Positions 25,208 through 37,362 of a DNA stretch of 64,000 bases are shown here, one piece after another. Made by a program: the position numbers and the translations under genes. Numbering within the stretch: position 1 is the first letter of the stretch; each line of letters starts with the position of its first letter. The stretch comes from Salminus brasiliensis. Its lineage: Eukaryota > Chordata > Actinopteri > Characiformes > Bryconidae. The notes under the pieces were generated by a model that was not told the origin of the DNA, did no database searches, and saw nothing but the letters and a program-made list of their open reading frames with translations. The stretch covers positions 33,001,342 to 33,065,341 of the forward strand of contig NC_132880.1 in assembly GCF_030463535.1 (NCBI RefSeq), given 5' to 3'.

Positions 25208-26732
25208 CATATACTGTACTATTGTGCTGCTTTAACTTGTGATATGCTATAACACACAACAATTTATAATAAAAATACATAAATTGTTAGGAAATATTGA
25301 GAGGGGGGCTCATTAAATTGCATTCCTCAGGGGCCCATGCATATCTATGCGCAGGCCTGAGAGATTCTAGTGTACTATACAGTACTTTACCCAGTAACTT
25401 CTTTAAAACAAATGCAGAAGCTGTAAAGTTATGACAGTGAGGGTTAGGGATCAAGCATGCTGGATAGCAAGGCCATTTAAACAAGAATGTTATGGCATTA
25501 AATTTGAACTGCTTATATCTGCAATGATATTTCTGAGTGACATTACAGGCACCACATACAGTGGCATAATGCAGCCTGTAATTCAACATATATCAGCCAT
25601 TTAAATAGATTGCAGGCCTAAAGATCCATTTGAAAATATTTTATATACCACTAAGGAGCATGGCATACCTTCTGCTCCATCCAAAGCATTCCACTAAAAC
25701 TATCGTCTTTGAGCCAATGTTCAAGGGCCTGTTAGCGTAAAGACGTTAAGTGGCAGGGAAACCTTTTAAGGCCACAGACTTTTAAAGCTGCTCTGCATTG
25801 TAAATGGACGGTGTAATGTCCTAGAAGCTTTTGAAACTCTCTCTGCTAGGCTAACGGGTCTGTAAAAATCCTCCCGGCAGTGACATGAGCGAGAGAATGT
25901 GCCATCAGGGGATGGCTGAGAGCGATAATGCACCACAAGCTCATGAAAAAAAGAAAAAAAAAAAACAAGAGCACCCCAAGGAATCCAGAGCTACATCCCT
26001 AGCTGACATCACACAGAAAGAGTCTCTCTCAGCTCCAGCAGCAGTAATAGGACAACGGGTTTTATTTTAGATGATGCCGTGCGCAGCGGATCATCAATAA
26101 GGAATGGATTAAGTGCGCAGGGAAGTCACACTGCAACTGAATCATTAAGCTGCTTCTTCCCTCATTTTAATACATTAAGGCATTCTTATCTCCTGATGGA
26201 GTCTATTTCAGGAATTTCGCCTCTTATAATTCATGTAATTTGTATCTTGTAAAACACTCCAGCAGGAAATTGTACCTTCCACAGGGAGAAATTTCATCTT
26301 TACTTACTGACTTGAAAAAGGAAAGTCATGCAAGAAAACTTATGGTGCATTATTTCCAAAGACTGTGTTCCACTGGTCTGTCTCGAGCAGGCCGATACAT
26401 CTGCGACCTTTTTCCCTGTATAACGTAGGAGGAAGCTGATGGTAGAAATTCTTATATTTTATTTTATTCCCATTTATGATTAGGATTCTCCAACCTCTCT
26501 TTGTCCATTTATCAAAAATTAGGCAATAATACTTTTTCCAAGTTCTGACCATGCCTTTGGAATATGATAATGATGGAGGAGAAAACTCATAGATGTTTGG
26601 GCTGGAGTTCAGGTGGCTTTCTGCTTTGAGCTAGAAGGCCAGACCCCCATCTGATAAGTGGAGCTTGGACTGAGAGCTATGACTGAGGTAAAGAGAGAAG
26701 CCAGGGAGGTGGTGGGGTGCCTGAACAAGGTC

Positions 26733-26765
26733 CATTCATTCATCCATCCATCCATCCATCTTTGT
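26733..26765. repeat. (CATC)n microsatellite
   Basis: Imperfect run of CATT/CATC tetranucleotides. Confidence 0.8.
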
Positions 26766-27232
26766 ATCCATGGTGAAGAAGATTGAAGTAATAGGACATT
26801 AGATTGGGAGGAGGAGGGGCTTCAGGCATGTTCAGGTAACTCATAGCTCCACTTCGTTACTAGCTTTAAGACTGATGTACATAAATGAGCTCTTTTCTGA
26901 TTGGCCCTGTATTGTGCTGCATTTAAAAAGCAGTCTGGGCTGAAATACTCTGTATAACGTTATTGTGAATAGGCGGAGCTACATAAACTGCTGTTGTGTG
27001 ATTAGGTGGATATATGTAACTATGTCAGATCTTATAACATTACTAAAACAATGAATTAACTTAGTCTCTACAAATAGACTGTGTGAACTGGGGAGTGAAT
27101 GGTACATTTTAAAACTTTAACAATAGCTTCTATGTTTCTATCAACCTTTAGTGCAAATCACAAGCAATAAAAATGTTTTAAAAAGTATTTTTTTTTGCAG
27201 GTTTAATCACTAATGTTTACATAATTCATTAA

Positions 27233-27331
27233 CCCCTTAAACATCCTATGTGTTATTACCAACGTCTATAACCAAAGAATAGCCCCATCAGTTTGTACAG
27301 AAGTCCCTGTAGTATAATACGCCTTGAGGGG
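27233..27331. mobile_element. 99-bp TTAA-flanked MITE-like element
   Basis: Flanked on both sides by TTAA (27229-27232 and 27332-27335), with inverted ends CCCCTTAA and TTGAGGGG. A related end (TTAACCCCTTAACACTCC) lies at 23,816-23,833. TTAA targeting with C-rich ends suggests a piggyBac-type MITE. Confidence 0.5.
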
Positions 27332-28066
27332 TTAAATTCTTCATTAAAAATGGCAAAGAAATAATAATACATACATATTGTGCCACGTTTGGGGAAAAAA
27401 CTCCTTAAATAAGCTTCAGTATAGTTAATGAGACGATTCACGAAAAAAATAGTACCTAGTTTGCTTCTTTTGTTTAGTGTTGGAAGTATGAGGCTAATGT
27501 AGCTAACAAGTCACAAAGCTCTGTCTCTCCCAATATAATTTTGTAACATGGACATCCATTAAACGAGTCTCGTAGCTCCAGTGCAAAATTAAAAAGCAAT
27601 CTTCAGACTCCAAACGCGTCCTGGCTAATCGGGTACATGTGGGGCATGAAAAAAAGAAAAAAGATGTTTTGCTTAGCCATTCCTTTAACCTTGAGTTATG
27701 CTGGCTTCAAGTCATGTTGGAACTATTGTAGTTACGGGAGAAGTGCACATATACGCCACAAACTCATATTTATTCTTATTTTCTAATGGTTTGCTTTTAT
27801 CCACACATGAAAAATGACTGTAATTGTAAATATACTTGCTCACTGTTGGCAAAAGAAAGCCCTTTTTCCCCAGGGTGTTTGTGTTGTTTTCAACCAAGAC
27901 CACCTGAACAGAAATCATGTGATACTTTCAAGCTCCAGAGCCATAAGTTCAAACCTCCGAGGTGGACCTGAGGGCAGCATTAGTGTCAAGGGATAGTACA
28001 TGGACTTAAATAAGCAGATTATGTTTCATTTTGTTTAAAACCATAAGAACAGACAAGCACCTATGA

Positions 28067-28088
28067 CCCCCCCCCCCCCCCCCCCCCC
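28067..28088. repeat. Poly-C run, 22 bp
   Basis: Uninterrupted homopolymer of C. Confidence 0.97.
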
Positions 28089-28339
28089 ATCATTTCTAAC
28101 TGCCAGGTTTTGAGAAATTCACGGCACTCGCTTGATAGGAAGACAGTGTGGTAGGCTCCCAAAAAGGAAGTCTAGCTGCTCCTGCCAGCAGTACCAGTGG
28201 TACGGGCAGTGGTCCGACAGATCCAGGACACATCCCTATTTGGCACCATTACTAAACTAGCGCATGCTGAAGAAGTGCGAGAGCCAACTAAGTAGTGTGT
28301 CATTGTTTGAACTCCCTGTCATTGCAGATTCTTTAAGAG

Positions 28340-28690
28340 TGCTTCACACTGAATTGTGAGGACAGTGCATCGTGCCCACGTCAGCAGTTTAAAACAATTA
28401 GAAGAGGAAGTCAGTCGCAAACAGAGGCACAGCTCAGGCCTGTGGGACATCTAAAGATAGAGCAGAGAAAGGAGAGCAGAGAGCAGTATAGACAGTTACA
28501 AGAGGACAGAATAAAGAATACAGAAAGTAGAAGAAAGGGAACCTGAAGTGCCACTGTAAGCTTTTTAGTGCATTGTGACTTAACGTTAGTGTCACTTGCC
28601 ACTTTTGTCCTCGACCTGCTCATTTCTATAAAGCTGCTTTGTTACAGTATTTGACACCCGAGAGGTAGAATTAAATTGAATTGCAGTAAG
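28340..28690 (+). repeat. Family G repeat fragment
   Basis: The segment near 28,615-28,690 (TTTCTATAAAGCTGCTTTGT, then TTAAATTGAATTG) matches the 3' module of the repeat at 24,440-24,715. The upstream A/G-rich portion is probably part of the same degraded element. Confidence 0.45.
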
Positions 28691-29018
28691 TGTTATATTA
28701 GCATTAGCCTCCTCTCAGTACGAGGTCACTCCGCACAGCAATGCAGCATTTGGTGATGTAATCATAAAGGCCAAGAGAGGTGAAGGGGGACAAATGAGGA
28801 GAATACTGAGGAATTTATATATATGACTTTGCTGCCATCTGTTGATGTAGTGTAATATCTCTGCTCTGCTATTTTACGATGGTGAGTTCAGGCAATGTGG
28901 ACTTGGATGGGTTTCAAGATAACACATTTAAAGGTGGGGTGGTGGGATGATAGTTATGAACTGTAGGTATACTTGGCTTTCATTCATTTGAAAGCAGGAA
29001 AAATGTATTTTTTAATGA

Positions 29019-29425
29019 AGTCAAGTCAAGTCAAGTCAAGTGGGTTTATTGTCATTTCAACTACATACAGAGTACACAGTGAAACGAAACAACGTTCCTC
29101 CAGGACCATGGTGCAACATAGACAAACAAGTGCGGACAGACAACACAACACAGTACAGACAGAGGATAATAAATAATGACGGTAGTGTGCAAGTTGTGCA
29201 ATGTGCAATAAGTAGAGTCCAGTGAGGTAGTAAAGTTATTAGTGCAAATGCTTGTGCAAAAAATGCTTCCCATTTTATCTGGGGTAAATGGTTGGAAAGA
29301 GAGAGAGAGAGGGAGAGTGTACATGTACCAGAAAGATATCAGTTCAGAAGTTGAGTTGTGTTGAGGAGTCTGATGGCTTGGGGGAAGAAGCTGTTGCAGA
29401 GTCTGGTCGTGTTGGACCAGAAAAC
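29019..29425 (-). repeat. Interspersed repeat with (AAGTC)n edge and GGTTTATTGTCATTTCAACT motif
   Basis: Starts with four AAGTC units, then TTTATTGTCATTTCAACTAC and GTGAAACGAAACAACGTTCC with TCCAGGACC. This is a widely dispersed teleost repeat of retroelement 3'-end type. It runs to about 29,425, where the GTTGGACCAGAAAACCATG junction meets the next repeat. No coding potential is visible. Confidence 0.55.
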
Positions 29426-29620
29426 CATGTATCTCCAAAATTATCATTTTACAGGAGAAGGCAGAAATGTTCTTATGTTTGAATGTATAATAAGAGCTTA
29501 TTCCAAGTAATTTAGAGTATTTCTATTGGTCTATTTATTTAGAATGATGCTATGGGACTACGGGGCAGCTACAAGGTTCAAACCATGGTGAAAACTAAAC
29601 ACGGACAAAAATGGAGATGC
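29426..29620 (+). repeat. Repeat family P, left arm (interrupted by Tc1)
   Basis: Contains CCATGTATCTCCAAAATTAT, TTTACAGGAGAAGGCAGAAA, TATTTCTATTGGTCTA and a final AAAAATGGAGATGC. The continuation (ACATGGTTTTCACTGAACTG with GATATTCATTAA) resumes at 30,670 on the far side of the Tc1 element. Another copy lies at 60,890-61,095, and an inverted copy at 30,800-31,075. Confidence 0.65.
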
Positions 29621-30669
29621 ACTAAAAGTATTCAATTACTCATCCACATCATTGAGTTCAGGTGTTCAAGTCAATTCCATGGCCACAGGTGTATAAAACT
29701 AAGCACATGCAGCCTGTTTCTACAAACATTTGTAAAAGAATGGGAAAGAATTGCATGGAATTACATGGAAGCATGGGACTGTGATAGGATGCCACCTGTG
29801 CAACAAGTCCAGTCTGGAAATTTCCTCGCTATTAAATATTCCACAGTCAACTGTCAGTGGTATTATAACAAAGTGGGAGCGATTGGGAATGACAGCAACT
29901 CAGCCATGAAGTGGAAATGACATAGTGGGGTCGCCAACTTTCTTTCGAGTCAATTGCTACAGACCTCCAAACTTCATCCAAGCCTTACATCGCCAAGCGC
30001 AATGCAAAGCTTTAAATGCAGTGGTGTAAAGCAGTCCGCCACTGGACTCTAGAGCAGTGGAGACATGTTCTCTGGAGTTCTGCGTCTGGCAATCCGATGG
30101 ACAAGTCTGGGTTTGGCGGTTGCCAGGAGAACGTACTTGTCTGCCTGCATTGTGCCAAGTGTAAAGTTTGGTGGAGGGGGGATTATGGTGTGGGGTTGTT
30201 TTTTTAGGAGTTGGGTTCAGCCCTCAGTGAAAGGAACCAAGAGATTTTGGTCAAGTTCATGCTACCAACTTTGCATTAACAGTTTGGGTATGGTCCCTTC
30301 CTGTTCCAACATGACTGTGCACCAGTGCACAACGCAAGGTCCATGAAGACATGAATGAGCGAGTTTGGTGTAGAAGAACTTGATGGACCTGAGCTCAACC
30401 TGATTGACACCTTTGGGATGAATTAGAGCAGAGACTGCGAGCCAGGCCTTCTCATCCAACGTCAGTGTCTGACCTCACAAATGCGATTCTGGAAGAATGG
30501 CCAAAAATTCCTATAAACAGTAAACTTCTACACCTTGTGGAAAGTCTTTCACAAGACAATATGGGTGACCCAACATCATATTAAACCCTATGGATTAAGA
30601 ATGGGATGTCACTCAAGGTCATATGCATGCGAAGGCAGGTGAGCGAATACTTTTGGCAATGTAGTGTAC
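29621..30669 (+). mobile_element. Tc1/mariner-like transposon, inactive
   Basis: The right terminus GAGCGAATACTTTTGGCAAT (30,643-30,662) is followed by GTAGTG. A degraded mirror end (ACTAAAAGTATTCAATTACTC) starts near 29,620. The interior encodes recognisable transposase pieces in shifting frames: HWTLEQWRHVLWS (about 30,035-30,075), VKFGGGGIMVWGCFF (30,155-30,210), PTLH/FQHDC-type catalytic region (30,270-30,330), HLWDELEQRLRARP-like (30,405-30,450) and a C-terminal LVESL region (about 30,530-30,550). Numerous frameshifts and stops are present. The flanks indicate insertion at TA within another repeat. Confidence 0.88.
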
Positions 30670-31080
30670 ATGGTTTTCACTGAACTGCAGCGATATTCAT
30701 TAACTTACAATGTGAATATTTTACAGGTGTTTTAAAGGGGAACATTTCCTTTAATAAAGGCATTTCTTTTGGGTTTAAGTTAACTGGCTTCTTTGTGAAA
30801 CACCCCTTTGGTCACCAACAAATACCAGCATATCGTTGTTGTCCTGCAAAAAACGGATGTCTCCATTTTTGCCGTTTTTTACTTTTTAACATAATGTGAA
30901 TCTGGCAGTTGTTCTGTACATCTTGTCTGAATTTGTTGATGACTGGACCAATAGAAATGCTCCAAAATGACTTGCAATACAATCTTTTTACAATGACGTC
31001 CACTGAAGGTCAAGAAGGTTTTTTTCCTTCTCCTGTACAGCTGCCATTTTGGAGATACATGTTTTTTGTCCGACAGCCAC
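30670..31080. repeat. Repeat family P: end of left copy plus an inverted second copy
   Basis: 30,670-30,760 continues the interrupted left copy (GATATTCATTAACTTAC). From about 30,800 to 31,075 the reverse complement reads AAAAACATGTATCTCCAAAA, GGAGAAGG and GCATTTCTATTGGTCC. These are the same modules as 29,426-29,620, in opposite orientation. Confidence 0.6.
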
Positions 31081-31452
31081 ATTATGTCATGTTTTGAATG
31101 CTGGTATGTTGGTCAACAGTAATGCAAGGTTATGTCCTGATCATCAGCAAAAACAGCATTGGTTGTGTAGAAAGCTGGTATGCTGACTGACCAGCATCAG
31201 GCCCACATTAAACCAGTTAATGTTGTGCTTTGAACACTGGTTTGCCACTGGTCTCCACAAGACCAGCATGAACCAGCCGTTTAGCAGCGCTGGCGTACTA
31301 TGGCAAATCTTTTGATAGCCAAGCACTTTTTTAACAGAACAAAACAAAACTGTTAGAGTAGATCATCTCCTCACATTGATGATTCAATACTGCAGTAATC
31401 TCCACTCCACTCCACCAGGACAGTTCATTGCCTTTATTTAGTAATAATCAGG

Positions 31453-31705
31453 CTCATCATGGGCAGTACGGTGGCGCTGCAGGGGCCTGGGGTTGTGGGT
31501 TAGAGCCATGCTCTCCAGTCTCTGGCTGTGAGGTGTGTTTGGTGTGTTCTCTGATTTTCTTTCCACTTCCTACCTGTATGGACTAGTGCCCCTGGGGGAC
31601 TTGGAGGTATTCTTGCCTTGTGCCCAATGATTCTGGGTTGGCTCAGGGCCCACCATGAACCTGATCAGGAAATAGCAGATAAGAAGACGGATGGATGGAG
31701 AAATC
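31453..31705 (+). mobile_element. tRNA-derived SINE with GATG-rich tail
   Basis: The head GGGCAGTACGGTGGCGCTGC and a degenerate B box (GTGGGTTAGAGCC) are followed by a SINE body. The tail near 31,680-31,700 is rich in GATGGATGG. A tail of the same type lies at about 43,920-44,010. Confidence 0.6.
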
Positions 31706-32999
31706 ATCATTCCACCTTTAAAACTATTGGCACACATGGTATTACCTCTGACAGACAGAGTCTAAAAGGTGTATTTCATTACTAGTTTGAGCTCTTCTTG
31801 ATCCTTACTCAGAGAACGCCTCACTATGCTCAGATGAACCGTGATGAGCTGCTGCTCTCTAGTGGTGAGACTGAAGAATTGCACTGTAACGAGAAAGACC
31901 ACATTTTTAGTCCTGTTAAAGAGGCCATTCATTTAAAAGAGGCAATTAAATGTTTACGATGTAGCTAACAGTCAACGTGGTAGAAATGCACAACTATTTT
32001 ATGAATGCTTACACACTATTTACAATGTGCACCCCCCCCACACACACACATGTGCAATTAAGAGGAAATTTGCAATAATTTGTAAATAATCTGTAAATAT
32101 TATTGTTATTGTTGTTGTTTTTTACTTCTATTATTTATATTGTGTGTGTGTATATAGTGGTGATTTATCTACGTTTTTGCATCTAAATGTCTTGCTATCC
32201 CTTTTCTTCTGTGACACTGAGAATTTCCCCACTGTGGGACTCTAATAAAGCCTCCTCTTGTCTTATTTTGCATTGTATTATCATATTTTCTGTATGGTTT
32301 TATATCTTATATTTTCATGACTGTAACCTTTTAGTCATCCTAACGTCATCTGGCCTACAGTCTCAGTGCTGCATCATAGATATGAGAGGTGGCCTGTTCT
32401 GTGGATGCTCACCTGTGAGTCAGAGCAACTGGCAACACTGCACAAGCAGAACTGACCAATCAGATCACCAGGGCGTTCCCTCCTCCAACAGGGTTGCCAG
32501 GTTGGAGGGAAACCCTCTCCTGTAGTTGTGGTTGTTCCTGAGGAGGGATTTGTTTGCAGTTGGCAGTTAAGGCTGTATTAAGTAGAGACTTGCAAAGAGA
32601 CCAAATTGCAATTGCAAAGAGACCAAAGTCATAACAAATAAACAAATAAACCAACTCATGAATCATAAGGTTGGACAGATGAAACCGTACAATAACATTG
32701 GATAAATTATTGTAATAAAGTCAACAATTGGAAATACCTGATATTAACAACAAAACGATCGGTATCATGTATTTATAAGAGCTTTAACAGAATGAGATTT
32801 TATTCAGACAGGATATATGGCATCAGTACAGACGTAACGAGTGTGTAAAAATTCTTTACAAAATCTAAGAGATGTAATTATAACAGAAATTTGCATTCAA
32901 ATGTATTTTATCTTATTGGCAAGTGACATTTAAATGACATGAACTGACTGAGAAATGTGATGATGCAGGCGTGGAGAAAGAGAACAGAGGAGTAATTGG

Positions 33000-33186
33000 T
33001 TGCGGGGTTAATTTGGAGGATCTGGCAACCCGCGTGCTCTTATCGTTGTGGAGGCTGACGCGCTTCATTTTTTCTGAGGGATACTCCGGCTCGGTCTGCC
33101 TTGGTTTTCTTTTAAAACGTTAGATTTTCGGCTGATGTGTTTGTGATTGCGTGTGACTGATCTTTGCAGCGAGAAAACCGTCCGCC
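33000..33186 (+). promoter_or_regulatory. tspan13: tspan13 5' UTR and proximal promoter (approximate)
   Basis: Moderately GC-rich sequence (CCGGCTCGGTCTGCC near 33,087) lies directly upstream of the start codon. No TATA box is evident. The exact start site is not visible. Confidence 0.4.
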
Positions 33187-33667
33187 ATGAGCTGCTCCGG
33201 ATTCACCTGCTCCAAAAACTGCCTGTGCGCCATCAACCTGCTCTATGTGGTGAGTGAGCCCAGCAGCAGCAGCAGCAGCAGCAACCGCAGCAGCCGCAGC
33301 AGCCGCAGCCATATGGAGCCTGCAGCTGAACTACATCTGCTATTTCTGCTCGAATCTGGAGGGGTTTGGGTGAATGTCTTGGCTGGGGAAGCGGTGTTGG
33401 TAAATAATAGGCCTCAGTACATCCAGCCGAGCTCTTCTGAATTATTGAGGACGGTGCATTGTGTGTGTGTGTGTGTGTGAGGTGCTGATCAGCTTTGGGC
33501 TGCAGCTCATGGCGTTTCCTTTCACTCCTCCATTCCGGCAAAACTCACGTCCTGTCTTTGTTCTAGCTTTCAACGTGTCTGATAAAGCCCCAGTCACTCA
33601 TTCCGGTTCGTCTGTCTTGTGTGTTGGCTTTTGAACACTGGGTGTAAGTCTGATTCTTTGCATTCAC

Positions 33668-33713
<46 letters not shown>

Positions 33714-36700
33714 GTGTGTATTTTTGGTCAGTTTGTGTGTTGACCTCCATACTACTACCAGTTGACCTGGTAGTTATGGAGTGGGTGAGTGTGGTGTTTT
33801 GTCACCAGATACCAAATTGTAAACCATCAGGTCCACTCCACTGAACCGTTACACCACTCTCGGGTTATGGTAGGCCAGTTGTCCCATGTTGTCTTTGCTC
33901 TGTGTTTGTCAGTGTTGTAGATACTGGAATCCCCTGCTTTTGTGCCACACTATCCGCAGGGATCAGAAGTACCTGTAGTCCCATCAACTATCACCGTCAC
34001 CGCTTGAAAAACACTGAACAGCTCCATATTTCAATACAGAAAGTGTTGTAATTGGTCCTGGTTAACTGGATTTAGTCCTGGAGGCTCACTGTACTCAGTA
34101 TGGGATACTTATGAGAGAGAGTGAGTGAGAGAGTGTGAGTATAAGTATGAAGTTTGCATATCTAGATACAGACCTACACATACAGCTATACATCTAGGCA
34201 TATGCACACATCAACCACTGTGTTGAAGCTGCTGATGGAGTGATAATGATTTTTTTTTAAATAATAATAAATAAAAATGGGATGGTATTTTTTGAGCACA
34301 AGCCTTTTTTTAAGAATTTGCCGCTACTGATGCATTTTGGCTGTGTGTCAAAATATTGCGATAAATATCATGTCTTTAAATATTGAAATATCATATTATT
34401 ACCATATCGCCCAGTATTTGATTTGTTTTAAATATACATTGCCCTTCAAATTGATTGGGTTGTACAACTTCACAGCTTCTTCTTCAGGGCTTAGACACTG
34501 CAAGTATGAGAATATGTTCTTCCAAGGAGGGAATGTTCAGTCCCTTAAAACAGGGGTGGAGAATTCCAGTCCTGGAGGGTCGGATTTCTGCACAGTTGTG
34601 TGGTATTGTTTCCGACTCAGGCACACTTGATTTAACTCATCGGCTAATGACCAGGTTTAGTTGGTGTACTAGAGCAGTGAAACCACCGAACTGTGCTGAA
34701 ATCTCACGCGCAAATATTTAACCAGTCATTTGGACTACGGGGCTTCTGGTTATTTGGATTTTTTTGCTGAGATGCAAAAGCTTTGTATTTCCAAGATGTC
34801 TTTGTGAACTCCAGTCACTGTATGGAATTGATCCAGCAGCACACCTGGTTTACTTTAATGGCGAATTGATGAGAGAAACTAAATATTGCATATGAAAGTA
34901 CTGGCCTTCCTCCAGTAGAGAGCTGGGAAAGCTAACTCTTGCCCACATCAAACGGCCATGTTATTTGTGTTTATTCAAATGTAAATGGCTTTTTTTTAAC
35001 AAATAAGCATCACTTCCTAGATGAATAGCTTTATGTTCCTCAGAATTTCTTTTCCCCTTTTAGCATCATTTCCTAGTTTTAGCCAGCATTGAAGTTTTCC
35101 TTCTTCGTGGTTAAACATTATACTCAGAGTTTGAACAGGTCAGATCACTGATTAAGGTTAAATATTAAGAAAAACAGTGAAATTTTTTTTATCTACTTGC
35201 TGCTGTGATATAAGAATCCATATGTTGTTGTAGAGGCACTTGCACAGATTATTTCACAGATGAACTGATACACCTCTGTCTGCTAATGTGTGCTCCAGTC
35301 TCTAATTTCTTTTGGTTGTTCTTTTTTCCCCTGCAGATGGTGAGCATGCTAATGATCGGTATCGCTGCATGGGGGAAGTGGTTCGGCCTAGTCTCAAGCT
35401 TTCAGGTGGTGGGAGGCATCATCGGGATAGGGGTATTCCTCTTCTTCGTCGCTTTGGCTGGACTCATTGGTGCCATTAAGCACCACCAAGTTCTACTCTT
35501 CTTTGTATCCTTTACTGTGTTCATCTGCATCTACACAAACTCACCCTTAACACACACATGGTCATATTAGGTGTAGGCATTTGACAGGTTTTCTTCCAAA
35601 TGCTCATTTTCTATGCATAAAACAATACTTACTTTCATAATAATAAGCACTTTGTGATTCATGTTTAAATGACATGGGTGGTATAAATATTTATTATCAT
35701 TATTATTGTTATTGTTGTATTGAATGCACCAATATGTGAAATTCTAGGCTGATGAAAATTACCCATATATACATATGCATTTGTGGCTGATAAATAGTAC
35801 ACTCATCATGGGCGCAAATGTCACAGAAATGTTATGTTGTCAGTGAGCTGTACACTTCTCTGTGCCCACATAAACATTTACCAACACACAGTACAATAGG
35901 AAAGTCTAAGAGTTCCATGCAGATCTGGGAAGGAATGTCCACATTTACACAAAGAAAAGCCCTAGGCTGTCCCCCTCAGCTACAAGGAAATCAGGTTGGA
36001 TGGTCAAAAGCAACCCAACCCCAAAAACCACACTTTTAGGCTTGGCTAAAGTTTATGACTAACTACTTGGATAAAGAAAAAAGCCGTCTGAAGGAAGGTT
36101 TTATGGTCAGATGAAGCAAAGATGTTTTTTGACCCTGCATGGATTTCAGAAATCCAGTTCTTGTTTGTTTAATGTAGTCACTCCATTTTGGCCCAGAAAA
36201 AGAACAGTTAAAAAAAATAATGTTGAGTCCAATTTTGCTGTGTCCATGATGAGTGTAGGTAAACATCCGAATGCAACATTGATGTTTCTGTAGGGTTAAT
36301 AAAGTACTAAAATTAACAAAGTGCAAATGTTTTAGTGCAGCAACCCAGTGTCATCTAAATTTGTGGTTTTCCAGAGTACAAAAAAAAATGTTGAAATATC
36401 AGTCAGATCTAAACTTCTGTTCCAAATAAAGCATCTGCAAATACCAAATGGATTTTAGGCATCCCTACTGAGAATAATATAAATAATAGTAATAAGAAAA
36501 ATAAAAATATTTTATATTTTATATAATAATAATATGTATTTGATTTATGGAGCAAGAATCATTTTCAGATACAGAAGAAATGTATGGTCAGTATGACAAA
36601 CTGAGGCAATTTGGTTATTGTCAAATTGAATGATACATAATAATAATAGTAATAAAAAAAAGCTAAAAGAAACTCACATGACTCTGATTCTGTCATTTTA

Positions 36701-37290
36701 AATATTAAAACATAATGAAACAAAATGATAACTGTTGTTTACATTTGAGAATATTTATTGATTTAACGGAACAGTAGTAATTGTCAGAACTAAAAAAAAA
36801 AAGGCATGTATAAAAAGTTACTGTTAGTTTGTTGTCCTAACGGCAGTGAACCTGATGAAGCCAACTCTTCCTTTATTCCTCCTTAATGATTGAGTATTAG
36901 TACATGATTATCCTGTTCCTAGTGTTTGTGGTCCAGTTCTCAGTGTCCAGTGCATGCTTGGCCATCAACAAAGAGCAGCAGGTAAGACTGTAGTTAGGGG
37001 CACTGTAGCTTCATTGACATAAAGCATAAATGTAGTGAATTATGGACCATTAAAGATGGTAGTGGTGGTAATGAATAATTGACGTAAATGCAGTCTGCTT
37101 TTCTCAGCACTGGTTTTCCTGCATGCTGAACAGTTTTCCTGGACAGTGTTTATTTTTAGAAACCTATTCAGACTGATTTACTGTTGTTTTATTTCTGGCA
37201 ACCCAGTCTTTTCCCTTTTGTAGATCTTTGTAGCGTTTGCTCTTTAGGATGAATTTAGTATCTTTTGTCTTTTAATAAAGCTTTGTGGTT

Positions 37291-37362
<72 letters not shown>

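Larger units (their letters stand above)
10971..33000. other. 22-kb intergenic region without a recognisable host gene
   Basis: Between the divergent khdrbs1 and tspan13 promoters I find only the repeats listed separately. All open frames here are short, lack homology that I recognise apart from Tc1 transposase, and mostly overlap repeats. The unexplained stretches (18,140-20,120; 20,440-21,590; 25,210-26,730; 27,340-28,060; 31,710-33,000) are AT-rich and could contain enhancers or lncRNA exons, but nothing in the sequence proves it. Confidence 0.6.

Noticed and set aside
26733-26765. CRISPR-like or satellite array
   Set aside because: It is only a short tetranucleotide microsatellite. No regularly spaced repeats with unique spacers exist in the window.
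33112-33312. Poly-alanine ORF on the minus strand
   Set aside because: Caused by the CAG/CCG repeat opposite tspan13 exon 1; no splice or start context.
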